A stretch of DNA of 32,533 nucleotides from an uncultured Candidatus Saccharibacteria bacterium (GTDB taxonomy: Bacteria; Patescibacteriota; Saccharimonadia; Saccharimonadales; Saccharimonadaceae): positions 47,013-79,545 of the forward strand of contig CARSRA010000001.1 in NCBI GenBank assembly GCA_949063825.1, read 5' to 3'. A model generated the notes under the pieces. It ran no database searches, was not told the origin of the DNA, and worked only from the letters and a program-made list of their open reading frames with translations. The translations under genes and the position numbers were made by a program. Positions 31,942 through 32,533 of the stretch are shown in pieces. How positions within the stretch are numbered: the stretch's first letter is position 1; every line of letters begins with the position of its first letter.

Positions 31942-32145
31942 CTCAACTTCCTCCGGACGGGTTTTCATGGAGCATCAGTGGGTCATATTCATAGTCGACT
32001 TTCAAATGCTGGATGGTGGGCTATGACAGCAGGATCAGCGTCAAGTGGATATGGCCTAAGTACAGGGCCCACAGAGTCTATACCTTGGTACCATCACATT
32101 CGTGGCTATGGCTTCGCCATCCGCTGCGTTACACGGGAGGGGTAG
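31942..32145 (+). pseudogene. Class 1 lectin-fold cassette D, C-terminal fragment without start
   Basis: A 68-codon fragment beginning LNFLRTGFHG, with the WW pair at codons 25-26 and ending RGYGFAIRCVTREG-stop. It aligns codon for codon without gaps to cassettes A and C through about codon 41. About 41 nt around its stop codon are identical to cassette A, more than 11 kb away, while the core differs at most codons. There is no start, ribosome-binding site or promoter. It reads away from the Nudix gene. Confidence 0.72.
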
Positions 32146-32215
32146 AGGAAAGGTTATCCCCTATAGCTCTTTTGGATATTGAGGGATTCTATCCCAAGTG
32201 CTCGATCTATCTACC

Positions 32216-32464
32216 CTACTTCGCGGTGCAGCGTAGAGGGCGACCGCCACCACGATAGTAGTTGCCCTGCGGATTGACATTGCTGCTATAGAAGTACAGG
32301 CTGTAGGCACTCGTCGAGGAGTACGCAGTACGCGACCAGAAGGCCCCGTACGTAGTCTCATCGCTCAGTTTGCCCGAAGTGTAATTGTAGTAGCCAGTGT
32401 AGGCAAAGTTGAGGGGACTAGAACGTAACTTGGTAGAACCAGCAGTATTGCTTCCAATACCATA
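32216..32464 (-). pseudogene. Class 2 lectin-fold cassette E with hypervariable codons, cut by the window edge
   Basis: The minus-strand frame reads LITTTYGI, STKLRSSPLNFAYTGYYN, FWSRTAYSSTSAYSLYF, SSNVNPQ and ends RPLRCTAK-stop. It is the partner of cassette B; the shared framework is almost base-identical while 14 codons in the last 47 change amino acid. It runs upstream into a tandem repeat at the edge of the window, so its 5' end and any target gene are not visible. Cassette D lies 3' to it in the opposite orientation (convergent). Confidence 0.72.
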
Positions 32465-32533
32465 GGTAGTAGTGATGAGGTTAAGGTAGTAGTGATGAGG
32501 TTAAGGTAGTAGTGATGAGGTTAAGGTAGTAGT
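32465..32533. repeat. 20-bp tandem repeat at the window edge, about 3.5 copies
   Basis: The unit GGTAGTAGTGATGAGGTTAA repeats at 32465, 32485, 32505 and partly at 32525. Cassette B has only one copy of the corresponding sequence. The unit is not a multiple of 3, so it breaks the reading frame of cassette E. It may be a contig-end assembly artefact. Confidence 0.9.

Noticed and set aside
32161..32361. 66-codon open frame on the minus strand through cassette E
   Set aside because: It is out of frame with the lectin-like reading frame shared with cassette B, so it is a shadow.
1..32533. tRNA or rRNA genes
   Set aside because: I saw no cloverleaf with a GTTCRA-type T-loop nor rRNA core sequence on a read-through by eye; a covariance search could still find one.

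Overview
The window looks like a chromosomal segment of a Candidatus Saccharibacteria (TM7, Patescibacteria/CPR) genome. This rests on compact housekeeping genes, a short ProRS without an editing insert, the order RseP-type protease / CPBP protease / proS / greA / lysS, an RNase HII-YraN fusion, many TATAAT boxes 6-10 nt in front of ATG, and C-type-lectin-like fragments ending in RCVTREG or RCTAK. The standard code fits: UGA appears only as a stop. The assignment is inference from gene content; no search was run.

Layout. 1-5017: partial site-2 protease, CPBP protease, proS, greA, lysS. 5056-11469: anchored hypothetical, L-lactate dehydrogenase, DUF2207 membrane protein, serS, murJ. 11547-12353: uppP. 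12417-12656: a 31-residue small protein with its own promoter and terminator. 12700-13067: rplU on the minus strand. 13265-19110: nucleotide-binding/HD protein, parA, parB, RNase J with a long disordered N-terminus. 19185-20003: an orphan gene with leader and terminator. 20043-20764: first lectin-cassette cluster. 20782-26985: DsbA-like protein (minus), CBS protein, radA, ruvC, anchored protein, ruvA, rplS, rnhB-yraN. 27017-31901, all minus: ychF, a GH13 glycosidase split by an in-frame stop, a multi-pass membrane protein, a Nudix hydrolase. 31942-32533: second cassette cluster, ending in a 20-bp tandem repeat at the window edge.

Functionally, most of the window covers translation (proS, lysS, serS, rplU, rplS), the lipid-carrier and envelope pathway (uppP, murJ, membrane proteases), recombination and repair (radA, ruvC, ruvA), segregation (parAB) and RNA turnover (rnj, greA). 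The accessory part is the set of five promoterless, 5'-truncated lectin-domain cassettes in both orientations. They fall into two classes. Two cassettes (class 2) differ almost only at the first two bases of scattered codons, the pattern left by a diversity-generating retroelement. Three cassettes (class 1) share near-identical ends around a diverged core, as expected for exchangeable donor cassettes. No reverse transcriptase, template repeat, recombinase or full-length target gene is in the window.

Two expression styles coexist. At least a dozen genes appear to be transcribed as leaderless mRNAs. A few have -35/-10 promoters, a leader and a Shine-Dalgarno site, and two of those leaders contain a short ORF placed exactly where a leaderless start would be.
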